Origin: Geodermatophilus poikilotrophus
GTDB lineage: Bacteria > Actinomycetota > Actinomycetes > Mycobacteriales > Geodermatophilaceae
Direction: 5' to 3'
Length of the DNA stretch: 64,000 nt
Assembly (NCBI RefSeq): GCF_900111455.1
Contig: NZ_FOIE01000003.1
Coordinates: 124,001 to 188,000 of the forward strand
The position numbers and the translations under genes were made by a program. Shown in pieces: positions 44,138 through 52,707 of the stretch; position 1 is the stretch's first letter, and each line of letters starts with the position of its first letter. A model generated the notes under the pieces. The model saw only the letters and a list, made by a program, of their open reading frames with translations. It did no database searches and was not told the origin of the DNA.

Positions 44138-44992
44138 GTGCGACTGACGACGCTGCGACTGGACGGCGCGGAGCCGGGGGCGCTGGTGCGCCCGGGTGGC
44201 GCGGTACCGCTGCCCGCGCTCAACCGGCGCCTGCGGACCGACTGGCCGGAGACCGTCCAGGGGCTGCTCGAGAGCGGCCGGGTCGAGGAGCTGCGCGACT
44301 GGGTCGCCGGCCAGGACGCCGCCGGGCTGGACGAGCTCGTCGTGCCGCAGGAGCAGCTGGCGTACGCGCCGCTCTACCGGCGCCCGCGGAAGATCTGGGG
44401 CATCGGCCTGAACTACGTCGAGCACGCCGCCGACCTGTCGGAGAAGGCGCCCTCGACAGAGCCGGCCAGCTTCCTCAAGCCCGACACCGCGATCATCGGC
44501 CCGGGGGACCCGATCCGGATCCCCCCGCAGTCGCAGCGCACCACCGCCGAGGGTGAGCTGGGCGTGGTCATCGGCCGCGAGTGCAAGGACGTCGACGAGG
44601 CCGACGCCCCCTCGGTGGTCGCCGGTTTCACCACGATCGTGGACATGACCGCCGAGGACATCCTCGAGAAGAACCCGCGCTACCTCACCCGGTCCAAGAG
44701 CTTCGACACCTTCTTCAGCTTCGGCCCCGAGCTGGTGACCGTCGACGAGGTGGACGACGTCGACGCACTGGAGGTGGCCACGATCCACAACGGCGCGGTG
44801 CACCGGCGCAACGTCGTCTCGAACATGACCTTCCGGCCCTGGTGGCTGGTGGCCTTCCACTCCCGGGTCATGACGCTGCTGCCCGGCGACGTCATCTCCA
44901 CCGGCACGCCGGGTGCCGTGCACATCCGCTCCGGTGACACCGCCGGTGTGCAGATCACCGGCTTCCGCGAGCTCACCAACCCCGTGGCCTGA
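44138..44992 (+). CDS. Fumarylacetoacetate hydrolase family protein
   Basis: A 284-residue FAH-fold enzyme. KIWGIGLNYVEHAAD begins the catalytic domain; metal ligands are E-x-E in TAEGELGVVIG and Asp in IVDMTAEDIL; GDVISTGTPGAVH closes it. A short ~75-residue N-terminal domain precedes. Such enzymes hydrolyse or decarboxylate acylpyruvate-type intermediates of ring or chain cleavage. GTG 44138 after GAGAGGAC. Confidence 0.8.
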   Translation: MRLTTLRLDGAEPGALVRPGGAVPLPALNRRLRTDWPETVQGLLESGRVEELRDWVAGQDAAGLDELVVPQEQLAYAPLYRRPRKIWGIGLNYVEHAADLSEKAPSTEPASFLKPDTAIIGPGDPIRIPPQSQRTTAEGELGVVIGRECKDVDEADAPSVVAGFTTIVDMTAEDILEKNPRYLTRSKSFDTFFSFGPELVTVDEVDDVDALEVATIHNGAVHRRNVVSNMTFRPWWLVAFHSRVMTLLPGDVISTGTPGAVHIRSGDTAGVQITGFRELTNPVA

Positions 44993-45035
44993 GCGCCCGA
45001 CCGAATCCGCCCCGACGACCACGGAGGACAAACCG

Positions 45036-45824
45036 ATGGACCTCGAACTCACCGGCCGGGTCGCCCTGGTCACCGCCGCCTCCAAGGGCCTGGGCCGCGC
45101 CACCGCGACCCAGCTGGCCGCCGAGGGCGCGCGGGTGATGATCTCCAGCCGCGGCGCCGACCGGCTAACGAGCACCGCGCAGGAGATCGCCGACGCCACC
45201 GGCGCGCAGGTCGAGCACTGCCCGGCCGACGTCTCCGACGCCGCCGACCTCGACCGGCTGCTGCGGGAGACGCGGGAGCGGCTCGGCGGCGTCGACGTGC
45301 TGGTCAACAACGCCGGGGGGCCGCCGCCGGGCGGGTTCGACGCGCTCGACGACGCCCGGTGGCAGCAGGCGTTCGAGCTGAACCTGCTGTCGACCGTGCG
45401 GCTGTTCCGCGGCGTGCTGCCGCACATGCGCGAGCAGCGCTGGGGCCGGATCGTCACCGTCGCGTCCTCCTCGATCAGGCAGCCGATCGAGAACCTCACG
45501 CTGTCCAACACGCTGCGGGTGGGCCTGCTCGGGCTGGCCAAGAGCGTCGCCCTGGAGGTGGCCGCCGACGGCGTGCTGGTCAACACCCTCGGCCCCGGCC
45601 GGATCGCCACCGACCGCGTCGCCTCGCTCGACGCCGGTCGCGCCGAGAAGACCGGGCAGTCGGTCGAGGAGGTCCGCGCGCAGAGCGAGGCGGGCATCCC
45701 GCTGGGCCGCTACGGCACCGCGGAGGAGTTCGGCAAGGTGGCGGCGTTCCTGGCCTCGGGCGCCAACACCTACGTCACCGGCCAGAACTTCCTGGTCGAC
45801 GGTGGCATGGTGCGGGCCATCTGA
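45036..45824 (+). CDS. SDR-family protein with altered active site
   Basis: A 262-residue SDR: VTAASKGLGRATA nucleotide motif, NNAGGPPPG and a C-terminal TYVTGQNFLVDGGM. The catalytic YxxxK is missing; the region reads SSSIRQPIENLTLSNTLRVG, with Ser present but Asn/Arg in place of Tyr/Lys. A subgroup with this pattern is common in catabolic clusters, so it may still act as a dehydrogenase by another route or as a dehydratase. ATG 45036 follows CGGAGGAC. Confidence 0.75.
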   Translation: MDLELTGRVALVTAASKGLGRATATQLAAEGARVMISSRGADRLTSTAQEIADATGAQVEHCPADVSDAADLDRLLRETRERLGGVDVLVNNAGGPPPGGFDALDDARWQQAFELNLLSTVRLFRGVLPHMREQRWGRIVTVASSSIRQPIENLTLSNTLRVGLLGLAKSVALEVAADGVLVNTLGPGRIATDRVASLDAGRAEKTGQSVEEVRAQSEAGIPLGRYGTAEEFGKVAAFLASGANTYVTGQNFLVDGGMVRAI

Positions 45825-46594
45825 TGCGCATCGCCCGCTACACCCCGGCCGCCGGCGGTCCGGCGTCCTACGGCCTGGTCGAGGGGGACGGCGACGACGC
45901 CGTCGTCGTCCGGCTCGAGGGCGACCCGTTCGACGGCGTCCGGACGACGGAGGAGCGGACCCCGCTGGGTCAGGTGCGGCTGCTCGCCCCCGTCGAGCCC
46001 AGCAAGGTGCTGTGCCTCGGCCGCAACTACGCCGAGCACGCCAGGGAGCTGGGCAACGAGGTGCCGGAGATCCCGGTCGTGTTCGCCAAGTTCTCCACGT
46101 CCGTGGTGGGGCCCGACGCCGAGGTACCCTATCCGCCGGACACCGGGAACCTGCACTTCGAGGGCGAGCTGGCGGTCGTCATCGGCCGGGAGTGCACGCG
46201 GGTCCCGGCCGAGGAGGTGGCCGACGTGGTGCTCGGCTACACCGTCGCCAACGACCTGACGATGCGCGACATGCAGCGCGCCGAGAAGCAGTGGACCCGC
46301 GCCAAGGGCTTCGACCGCTCCTGCCCGCTGGGGCCGTGGGTGGAGACCGACGTCGACCCGGCGGCGCTGTCCCTGCGGACCACCGTCAACGGCGACGTGA
46401 AGCAGGACGGCACGACCGCCGACATGCTGCTCGACGTCGCCGCGTGCGTGTCGTGGGTCAGCCAGACCATGACCCTGCTGCCCGGCGACGTCGTGCTCAC
46501 CGGCACCCCGGCCGGCGTCGGGCCGCTGCAGGCCGGCGACGAGGTGACGGTGACGCTCGAGGGGATCGGGTCGCTGTCCACCCGCATCGTCTGA
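45824..46594 (+). CDS. Fumarylacetoacetate hydrolase family protein (second)
   Basis: A 256-residue FAH-fold enzyme, more typical than the first: KVLCLGRNYAEHA, metal ligands in FEGELAVVIG and NDLTMRDMQ, and LLPGDVVLTGTPAGVGPL. Resembles acylpyruvate hydrolases and 2-hydroxyhepta-2,4-diene-1,7-dioate isomerases. ATG overlaps the SDR stop (TGATG). End of the four-gene set; a family B hairpin follows. Confidence 0.8.
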   Translation: MRIARYTPAAGGPASYGLVEGDGDDAVVVRLEGDPFDGVRTTEERTPLGQVRLLAPVEPSKVLCLGRNYAEHARELGNEVPEIPVVFAKFSTSVVGPDAEVPYPPDTGNLHFEGELAVVIGRECTRVPAEEVADVVLGYTVANDLTMRDMQRAEKQWTRAKGFDRSCPLGPWVETDVDPAALSLRTTVNGDVKQDGTTADMLLDVAACVSWVSQTMTLLPGDVVLTGTPAGVGPLQAGDEVTVTLEGIGSLSTRIV

Positions 46595-46635
46595 GGCGGG
46601 CGTCAGCCGCGCCGGACCTCCCCACCTGACGACGC

Positions 46636-46669
46636 TCGTGCTCTGCCCACCACCGTGGGCAGAGCACGA
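46636..46669. repeat. Family B palindrome, copy 2
   Basis: 15-bp perfect arms TCGTGCTCTGCCCAC (46636-46650) and GTGGGCAGAGCACGA (46655-46669) with loop CACC, between convergent genes (FAH and TetR). A bidirectional terminator is the simplest role. Confidence 0.65.
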
Positions 46670-46719
46670 CTCCCCGCGGAGCAGGTCGGTGCGGCTCCCT
46701 GCGGAGCAGGTCGGTGCGG
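46670..46719. repeat. 25-bp tandem duplication
   Basis: Two copies of a 25-base unit (46670-46694 and 46695-46719) differ at one base (CTCCCCGCGG versus CTCCCTGCGG) and share GAGCAGGTCGGTGCGG. It ends four bases before the TetR gene's stop. Likely a recent slippage or duplication; no function evident. Confidence 0.6.
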
Positions 46720-46723
46720 TCGG

Positions 46724-47404
46724 TCAGGTGCGCACCGGCAGGCCGAGGGCCTGCGCCCACAGCCGGGTGAGCGCGGCGACCAGGCGCTCCTGCTCGAACT
46801 CGCCGTCGAGCACCAGCCAGTAGTGCACCAGCCCGTTGACCATCGCGACGAGCGCGTGCGCGCTGTACTCGGCGTCGAGGTCGGCGGCGACCAGGCCGTC
46901 GCGCTGCAGCTGCTCGATGCTGTGCCGCACCCGGCCGACGTTGCGCTCCCGGGCGGCCTGGCGCAGCGCCCGCACCTCCGGGTCGAAGGTGGTGACCTGC
47001 TCGAACAGCGCCATCAGCGCGGTGTTCTGCCGGTACATGGCGACGAACCGGCGGTTGGCCCGGTCGATGCGGTGCACCGCGACCTCCTCCGGTGAGCCGT
47101 CCGGCGGGCCCGGCTCGTGGCGGGTCCCCATCGAGGCGTAGAGGTCGTCCATCGTCTCGGCCACGAGCGCCCGGAAGACGGCGGTCTTGGAGCCGAAGTA
47201 CGTGTAGAAGCTGCCGTGCGCGACACCGGCCGCCGCCGAGATGTCGGTGACCCGGGCCTCGAGGAAGCCGTCCCGCTCGAACACCTCGCGGGCCGCGGCC
47301 AGCAGCCGGGCCCGCATCCGGCGGCCGCGCTCGGTCGTCGGCAGGGCGGCCGGGGCGGTGCCGGCCGGGCCGCTCACCGCCTCCGGTGGTGGGGGCACGG
47401 GCAC
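46724..47404 (-). CDS. TetR family transcriptional regulator
   Basis: A 226-residue regulator. Helix-turn-helix at about 45-70: VTDISAAAGVAHGSFYTYFGSK. The ligand-binding C-terminal domain is similar to acyl-CoA-responsive TetR proteins. It diverges from the acyl-CoA synthetase operon; a 24-bp palindrome lies between. It probably represses the 47494-56168 operon until an acyl-CoA intermediate binds (inference). Confidence 0.8.
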   Translation of the reverse strand: MPVPPPPEAVSGPAGTAPAALPTTERGRRMRARLLAAAREVFERDGFLEARVTDISAAAGVAHGSFYTYFGSKTAVFRALVAETMDDLYASMGTRHEPGPPDGSPEEVAVHRIDRANRRFVAMYRQNTALMALFEQVTTFDPEVRALRQAARERNVGRVRHSIEQLQRDGLVAADLDAEYSAHALVAMVNGLVHYWLVLDGEFEQERLVAALTRLWAQALGLPVRT

Positions 47405-47418
47405 CTCCGGCCCTCGTC

Positions 47419-47442
47419 GTTGACATTGACGTCGGTGTCAAC
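47419..47442 (+). promoter_or_regulatory. TetR operator overlapping a promoter
   Basis: Arms GTTGACA (47419-47425) and TGTCAAC (47436-47442) are symmetric about 47430.5 with the palindrome GACGTC in the centre. TTGACA within the left arm is a good -35 box, and TTAGCT at 47443-47448, 17 bases on, is a possible -10. A repressor bound here would block transcription of the acyl-CoA synthetase operon and could autoregulate the TetR gene. Confidence 0.65.
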
Positions 47443-47493
47443 TTAGCTGCTGTCCAGCTCCGCTGTCGTCCCCCCGAGGAGGCGTGCCGCCCG

Positions 47494-49638
47494 ATGACCG
47501 TGCCGACGCCGGACCCGCAGGACGACGGTCTGCAGGCGCTGCTGCGACCGCGCGGGATCGCGCTGCTCGGCATCTCGGGCCGGTCGGAGAACCTGATGTC
47601 CCGGCCGCTGCGCTACCTGGTCGAGCACGGGTACGAGGGCGGCCTCTACCCGGTCAACCCGAACTACGAGGAGCTGGTCGGCCGGCGCTGCTACCCGACG
47701 CTGGCCGACGTCCCGGGCCCGGTCGACCTGGTGCTCGTGCTGGTCGCCGCCGACCGGGTGGAGGACGCGATCCGGCAGGCCGCCGCGGTCGGCGCGCGGG
47801 CGGCGGTCGTCTACGCCTCCGGCTTCGCCGAGGTGGGTCCTGCGGGCGTGGCGCTGCAGCAGCGGCTGGCCGCGGTGGCCCGGGAGACCGGCGTCCGCGT
47901 CGTCGGACCCAACTGCCAGGGCTTCCTGTACGCGCCCACCGGCGTGGTGGCCACCTTCACCGCCGCCGCCGACCGGCCGCTGACCTCCGGCAGCGGGGTG
48001 GCCTACGTCGGGCAGAGCGGCGCCGTGGGCGGCTCGGTGCTCGACCTGGCCACCGACATGGGACTGGGCCTGGCGGCGTGGTTCAGCACCGGCAACCAGG
48101 CCGACCTGGACCTGACCGAGGTCTCGCTGCACCTGCTGGCCGACCCGACGGTGCGGGTGCTGATGCTCTACGTGGAGGCCACCGGGAACGGCGCGGCCTA
48201 CGCCGAGCTGGCCCGCCGCGCGCAGCTGGCCGGCACGTCGCTGGTCGTGCTGCGTTCGGGCCGGTCCAGCGCCGGGCGCCGGGCGGTGGCCAGCCACACC
48301 GGCTCGATGCTCGGCGACGACGTCGCCTTCGTGCTCACCTCCCGGCGGTACGGCGTGGTGCTGGTCGACGACATCGACGAGCTGCTCGCGGTCGCGGCGG
48401 TGCTCGCCGCGGGGAAGCCGGCCGAGGGGCCGCGGGTCGCCGTCGTCACGACCTCCGGCGGGGCCGGCAGCCTGGCCGCCGACCAGTGCGAGGACGTCGG
48501 CCTGCAGCTGCCCGAGCTGTCGGCGGCGACGCAGGCGCGGCTGCGCCCGCTGATCCCGCCCTTCGGTGCGCTGGCGAACCCGGTCGACGTCACCGCGCAG
48601 CTGTTCAACCGGGGGGCGCACGCCTTCGGGGACGTCTGCCGGATCATCGCCGAGGACGACGCCGTGGACGTCGTCGCCGTCCTGGTGACCATGGTCGTCG
48701 GCGACGCCGGCGCCCGGCTGGCCGAGGACCTCGTCGCCACCGCGGCCAAGCTGCGCTGCCCGCTGCTGGTCGGCTGGATCGCCGGGCAGGAGCTGACCGC
48801 CGAGGGCCGCCGGGTGTTCCGCGAGGCCGGCGTCCCGGTGTTCGGCTCGGTGGGCGACCTCGCCCGCGTCGCCGCGCGGCTGGCCCCGCCGCGGCACCGG
48901 GGCACCCCGCCGCCGCTGCCGCCGGTGCCCGACGTCCCGGCCGCCGAGGTGCGCGCGCTGCTCGAGGGGCCGGTGGTGGACGGCCCGGCGCTGCTGCGGT
49001 CGATCGGCATCGCGCAGCCGGCGTCCACGCTGGTGACCGGCCCGGAGGCCGCGCAGGAGGCGGTCGCCGCGCTGCCCGGCCCGGGTGTGCTCAAGCTCGC
49101 CGCCGCGGACCTGGCGCACAAGAGCGAGGTCGGCGGGGTGCGGGTCGGCGTGGGCCCCGACGAGGCGGCGGGCGTCTTCACCGAGCTGCTCGACGCCGCG
49201 CGCCGGCACCACGTCCCCGGCGTCGAGGGCGTGCACGTGCAGGAGCTCGTCCCGCCGGGCACCGAGCTGATCCTCGCGGTCACCGCCGGGCGCGACGGCT
49301 TCCCGCCCGTGGTGACCGTCGGCCTCGGCGGGGTGACCACCGAGCTCTACCGCGACCTCGCCTCGGCGCTGGCCCCGGTCTCGCCGGAGGAGGCGTGGGC
49401 GATGCTGCGCAGCCTGCGGGCCTGGCCGCTGCTGGCCGGCTTCCGCGGCGCCGAGCCCGCCGACGTGCCGGCCGCGGTCGACGCCGTCGTCCGGCTGTCG
49501 CAGGCGGCGGTGGCCGCGGGCGACCGGCTGGCCGAGTTCGAGGTGAACCCGCTCATCGTCGCGCCGCGCGGCCGGGGGGCGACCGCCGTCGACGTCCTGG
49601 TGCGCACCACCGGCTCGCGGGAGCCGGTGGGCGAGTAG
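47494..49638 (+). CDS. ADP-forming acyl-CoA synthetase (acetate-CoA ligase family)
   Basis: A 714-residue fused alpha-beta enzyme: CoA-binding domain (RPRGIALLGISG, SGFAEVGPAG, VVGPNCQGF), a ligase domain with the phospho-His in VASHTGSMLGDD, and a C-terminal ATP-grasp half (LKLAAADLAHKSEVGGVRVGV). It activates a carboxylic acid to its CoA ester with ATP to ADP. First gene of the TetR-controlled operon, so it probably commits the substrate. ATG 47494, GAGGAGG upstream. Confidence 0.85.
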   Translation: MTVPTPDPQDDGLQALLRPRGIALLGISGRSENLMSRPLRYLVEHGYEGGLYPVNPNYEELVGRRCYPTLADVPGPVDLVLVLVAADRVEDAIRQAAAVGARAAVVYASGFAEVGPAGVALQQRLAAVARETGVRVVGPNCQGFLYAPTGVVATFTAAADRPLTSGSGVAYVGQSGAVGGSVLDLATDMGLGLAAWFSTGNQADLDLTEVSLHLLADPTVRVLMLYVEATGNGAAYAELARRAQLAGTSLVVLRSGRSSAGRRAVASHTGSMLGDDVAFVLTSRRYGVVLVDDIDELLAVAAVLAAGKPAEGPRVAVVTTSGGAGSLAADQCEDVGLQLPELSAATQARLRPLIPPFGALANPVDVTAQLFNRGAHAFGDVCRIIAEDDAVDVVAVLVTMVVGDAGARLAEDLVATAAKLRCPLLVGWIAGQELTAEGRRVFREAGVPVFGSVGDLARVAARLAPPRHRGTPPPLPPVPDVPAAEVRALLEGPVVDGPALLRSIGIAQPASTLVTGPEAAQEAVAALPGPGVLKLAAADLAHKSEVGGVRVGVGPDEAAGVFTELLDAARRHHVPGVEGVHVQELVPPGTELILAVTAGRDGFPPVVTVGLGGVTTELYRDLASALAPVSPEEAWAMLRSLRAWPLLAGFRGAEPADVPAAVDAVVRLSQAAVAAGDRLAEFEVNPLIVAPRGRGATAVDVLVRTTGSREPVGE

Positions 49639-49704
49639 GCAGGCCCTGCCACCAGACTCCGAGGCTCCCCAGACCACCCCCAGCAGAGAGGCAGGACACC
49701 CAGC

Positions 49705-50442
49705 GTGGGACAGATCCAGTTGGAGCGGCAGGGCGGCGTGGCCGTGTTCACGGTCGACTCGCCCGAGGTCAGGAACGGGCTCACCCCGGAGATGGGGCTG
49801 CAGCTGTCGGAGCTGTGCGACGAGGTGGACGCCGACCCGGCGATCGGCGCGGCGGTCGTCCGGGGCGCGGGCGGCACCTTCTGCTCCGGCGCGGACCGCC
49901 GGCGCTGGACGCCGGGCAGCGACCAGGCCGAGGACAAGACGTACAAGGAGCTCGGCGCGGTCTACACCGCCTTCCGCCGGGTGGGCACGCTGCAGGTGCC
50001 GACCATCGCCGCGGTGCGCGGCGCCGCGGTCGGCGCGGGGATCAACCTGGCTCTCTCCACCGACCTGCGCATCGTCTCCGAGAGCGCCCGGCTGCTCGCC
50101 GGGTTCCTGCGCATCGGCCTGCACCCGGGCGGAGGCTACTTCACGATCAGCAGCCGGACGGCGGGCCGCGAGGCCACCGCCGCGATGGGCCTGTTCAGCG
50201 AGGAGATCGACGGCGTGCGCGCCGCCGAGATCGGCCTGGCCTGGAAGGCGGTGCCCGACGACCAGGTCGAGGACCTCGCCCTGGAGCTCGCCGGCCGCGC
50301 CGCCAAGGACCCGGAGCTGGCCCGCGAGGCGGTCCGCTCCTTCCGCACCGAGGCCGGCCCGCCCGGGATCGGCTGGGAGGCCGCGCTGCACTTCGAGCGG
50401 GCCACCCAGATGTGGTCGCAGCGGCGGCGCGAGACCGCCTGA
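49705..50442 (+). CDS. Enoyl-CoA hydratase/isomerase family protein
   Basis: A 245-residue crotonase-fold protein: GAGGTFCSGADRRRW (oxyanion hole) and AAVRGAAVGAGINLALSTDLRI. The catalytic glutamates of true hydratases are not seen: the GLLPE-type motif reads GLHPGGGYF. It may therefore catalyse another crotonase reaction such as isomerisation, hydrolysis or C-C cleavage. GTG 49705. Second gene of the operon. Confidence 0.75.
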   Translation: MGQIQLERQGGVAVFTVDSPEVRNGLTPEMGLQLSELCDEVDADPAIGAAVVRGAGGTFCSGADRRRWTPGSDQAEDKTYKELGAVYTAFRRVGTLQVPTIAAVRGAAVGAGINLALSTDLRIVSESARLLAGFLRIGLHPGGGYFTISSRTAGREATAAMGLFSEEIDGVRAAEIGLAWKAVPDDQVEDLALELAGRAAKDPELAREAVRSFRTEAGPPGIGWEAALHFERATQMWSQRRRETA

Positions 50443-50506
50443 CCCCGAACCCCCGCCGGGCCGGCGACGGAGCCGGCCCGGCGGGACCCACCCGAGGAGG
50501 GATGCC

Positions 50507-51643
50507 GTGCAGTTCGCGCCGACCGTGCTCGCCCCGGCCGAGGAGGCACTGCGCGCCGAGGTGCGCGAGTTCCTCGCCGCCGAGCTCCCCGCCGGGCACC
50601 GGCCGGCGCTCGGGTTCGCCGGCCGGCACGACCCGGAGTTCTCCCGCACGCTGGCCAAGCGCGGCTGGGTCGGCATGGCGATCCCACCGGAGTACGGCGG
50701 CCACGGCCGCAGCGCCGTCGACCGCTTCCTCGTCGCCGAGGAGCTGCTCGCCGCCGGCGCCCCCATCGGCGCGCACTTCGTCGCCGACCGGCAGACCGCG
50801 CCGGCGCTGCTGCACTTCGGCACCGAGGAGCAGCGGCAGCGCTTCCTGCCGGGCATCGCCGCGGGCGAGGTCTACTTCTCCCTCGGCATGAGCGAGCCGG
50901 ACTCCGGCTCCGACCTCGCCTCGGTGCGCACGAGGGCCACCCGGGTCGAGGGCGGCTGGACGGTCACCGGCACCAAGGTGTGGACCAGCGAGGCCCACCG
51001 CAACCACTTCTTCGCCGTGCTCTGCCGGACCTCCCCGGTCGAGGAGGGCCGCAAGCACGCGGGCCTGTCCCAGCTGCTCGTCGACCTCGCGGCGCCGGGC
51101 GTGCGCATCTCGCCGATCCCGTACCTCGACGGCAGCCACCACTTCAACGAGGTGGCGCTGGAGGACGTGTTCGTGCCCGACGACATGGTGCTCGGCGAGC
51201 TCGGCTCCGGCTGGCAGCAGGTGACCAGCGAGCTGGCCTACGAGCGCAGCGGCCCCGACCGCTGGCTGTCGACCTTCCCGGTGCTGCGGGAGTGGCTGCG
51301 CGAGCGCGGGGCCGACGTCTCCGGTGAGGAGGCCGTCGTCCTCGGCCGGCTGGCGGCCCGGTTCCGGGCGATCCGGCAGCTGTCGCTGTCGGTCGCCCGC
51401 GCACTCGACGCCGGGGCGGCGCCCGCGGTCGAGGCGGCGCTGGTCAAGGAGGTCGGCACCCGCTTCGAGCAGGACCTCGTCGAGGCGCTGCGCGACGCCG
51501 CGGAGACCGAGCTCGACCAGGGCTCGGGCTCGCTGTTCTCGGCGCTGCTCGCCGAGGCGGTGCTGACCTCGCCGTCGTACACGCTGCGCGGCGGCACCAC
51601 CGAGATCCTCCGCTCCGTCGCCGCGAAGGGACTGTCCGCATGA
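50507..51643 (+). CDS. Acyl-CoA dehydrogenase, larger subunit-type
   Basis: A 378-residue acyl-CoA dehydrogenase very similar to that at 12762-13922: GMSEPDSGSDLASVRTRA, YLDGSHHFNEVALEDVFVP and YTLRGGTTEILRSVAAKGL. It oxidises the acyl-CoA made by the synthetase. GTG 50507 has GAGGAGGG upstream. Stop overlaps the next subunit's start (ATGA). Confidence 0.85.
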   Translation: MQFAPTVLAPAEEALRAEVREFLAAELPAGHRPALGFAGRHDPEFSRTLAKRGWVGMAIPPEYGGHGRSAVDRFLVAEELLAAGAPIGAHFVADRQTAPALLHFGTEEQRQRFLPGIAAGEVYFSLGMSEPDSGSDLASVRTRATRVEGGWTVTGTKVWTSEAHRNHFFAVLCRTSPVEEGRKHAGLSQLLVDLAAPGVRISPIPYLDGSHHFNEVALEDVFVPDDMVLGELGSGWQQVTSELAYERSGPDRWLSTFPVLREWLRERGADVSGEEAVVLGRLAARFRAIRQLSLSVARALDAGAAPAVEAALVKEVGTRFEQDLVEALRDAAETELDQGSGSLFSALLAEAVLTSPSYTLRGGTTEILRSVAAKGLSA

Positions 51644-52707
51644 GCGACGACCGCGCGGTGCTGACCGAGGTCGCCACCGGCCTGTTCCGCGACCTGTGCA
51701 CCCCCGAGGACGTCGTCGCCGCGGAGGCGACCGGCTGGAGCGAGCGGCTCTGGACGGCGCTCACCGAGTCCGGGTTCCCGCTGGTGTCGGTGCCCGAGGA
51801 GGCCGGCGGATCCGGCGGGGACGTCGCCGACGCCTGCGCGCTGCTCACCGTCGCCGGCCGCTCCGCCGCGCCGGTGCCGTTGGCCGAGACCGGACTGCTC
51901 GCCGGCTGGGCGCTGGCCGCGGCCGGGCTGCAGCTGCCGGAGGGCCCGCTGTCGGTGGCCGTCGGCGCGCCCGGGGACGCCGTCGAGCTCAGCGGCCGCC
52001 GGTTCTCCGCGCGGCTGTCCCGGGTGCCGTGGGGCGGGCGCAGCGACCGGGTGGTCGCCTTCGCGGCGAGCGGCGGGCAGCGGTTCGTCGTCTCCGCGCC
52101 TCCCGCCGCCGCGACCGTCACGCCCGGCCGCAACCTCGCCGCCGAGCCGCGCGACACCCTGGTGTGGGACGACGTCGAGCTGCCCGACGACGCGGTGGCA
52201 CCGGCCCCGCCCGGGGTGGACGCCGCGGCGCTGCGGCTGCGCGGCGCGCTGGCCCGCGCAGCGCTGATCGCCGGGGCGCTGGCGCGGGTGGCCGAGCTGA
52301 CCGTCCGCTACACCGGCGAGCGGCAGCAGTTCGGCCGCCCGGTCGCCCGGTTCCAGGCGGTGCAGGCGCACCTGGTCACCATCGCCGAGGAGGCGCAGCT
52401 GGCCGGGCTCGCCGTCCAGGTGGCCGCGCTGAACGCCCGCCCCGACCCGTCGTTCCTCGACGTCGCGGCGGCGAAGACGGCGGCCGGCGAGGCGGCGACG
52501 GTCGCGGCGCGCGCGTCCCACCAGGCGCACGGCGCGATCGGCATGACCAAGGAGTACGAGCTCGGCCAGCTCTCCCGCCGGCTGTGGTCCTGGCGCGACG
52601 AGTTCGGCAGCGAGCGCCACTGGAGCCGCGAGCTGGGCCGGCAGCTGGCCGCCGAGGGCGCCGACGCGCTGTGGCCGCGGATCTCCACCGGGCTGGTGGA
52701 GGCGTGA
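51640..52707 (+). CDS. Acyl-CoA dehydrogenase, smaller partner subunit
   Basis: A 355-residue homologue of the 13987-15057 protein: FPLVSVPEEAGGSGGD, ERQQFGRPVARFQAVQAHL and HQAHGAIGMTKEYELGQLSRR. Overlap with the preceding gene supports a heterotetramer. Its TGA overlaps the GTG of the flavoprotein-selenoprotein gene. Confidence 0.8.
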   Translation: MSDDRAVLTEVATGLFRDLCTPEDVVAAEATGWSERLWTALTESGFPLVSVPEEAGGSGGDVADACALLTVAGRSAAPVPLAETGLLAGWALAAAGLQLPEGPLSVAVGAPGDAVELSGRRFSARLSRVPWGGRSDRVVAFAASGGQRFVVSAPPAAATVTPGRNLAAEPRDTLVWDDVELPDDAVAPAPPGVDAAALRLRGALARAALIAGALARVAELTVRYTGERQQFGRPVARFQAVQAHLVTIAEEAQLAGLAVQVAALNARPDPSFLDVAAAKTAAGEAATVAARASHQAHGAIGMTKEYELGQLSRRLWSWRDEFGSERHWSRELGRQLAAEGADALWPRISTGLVEA

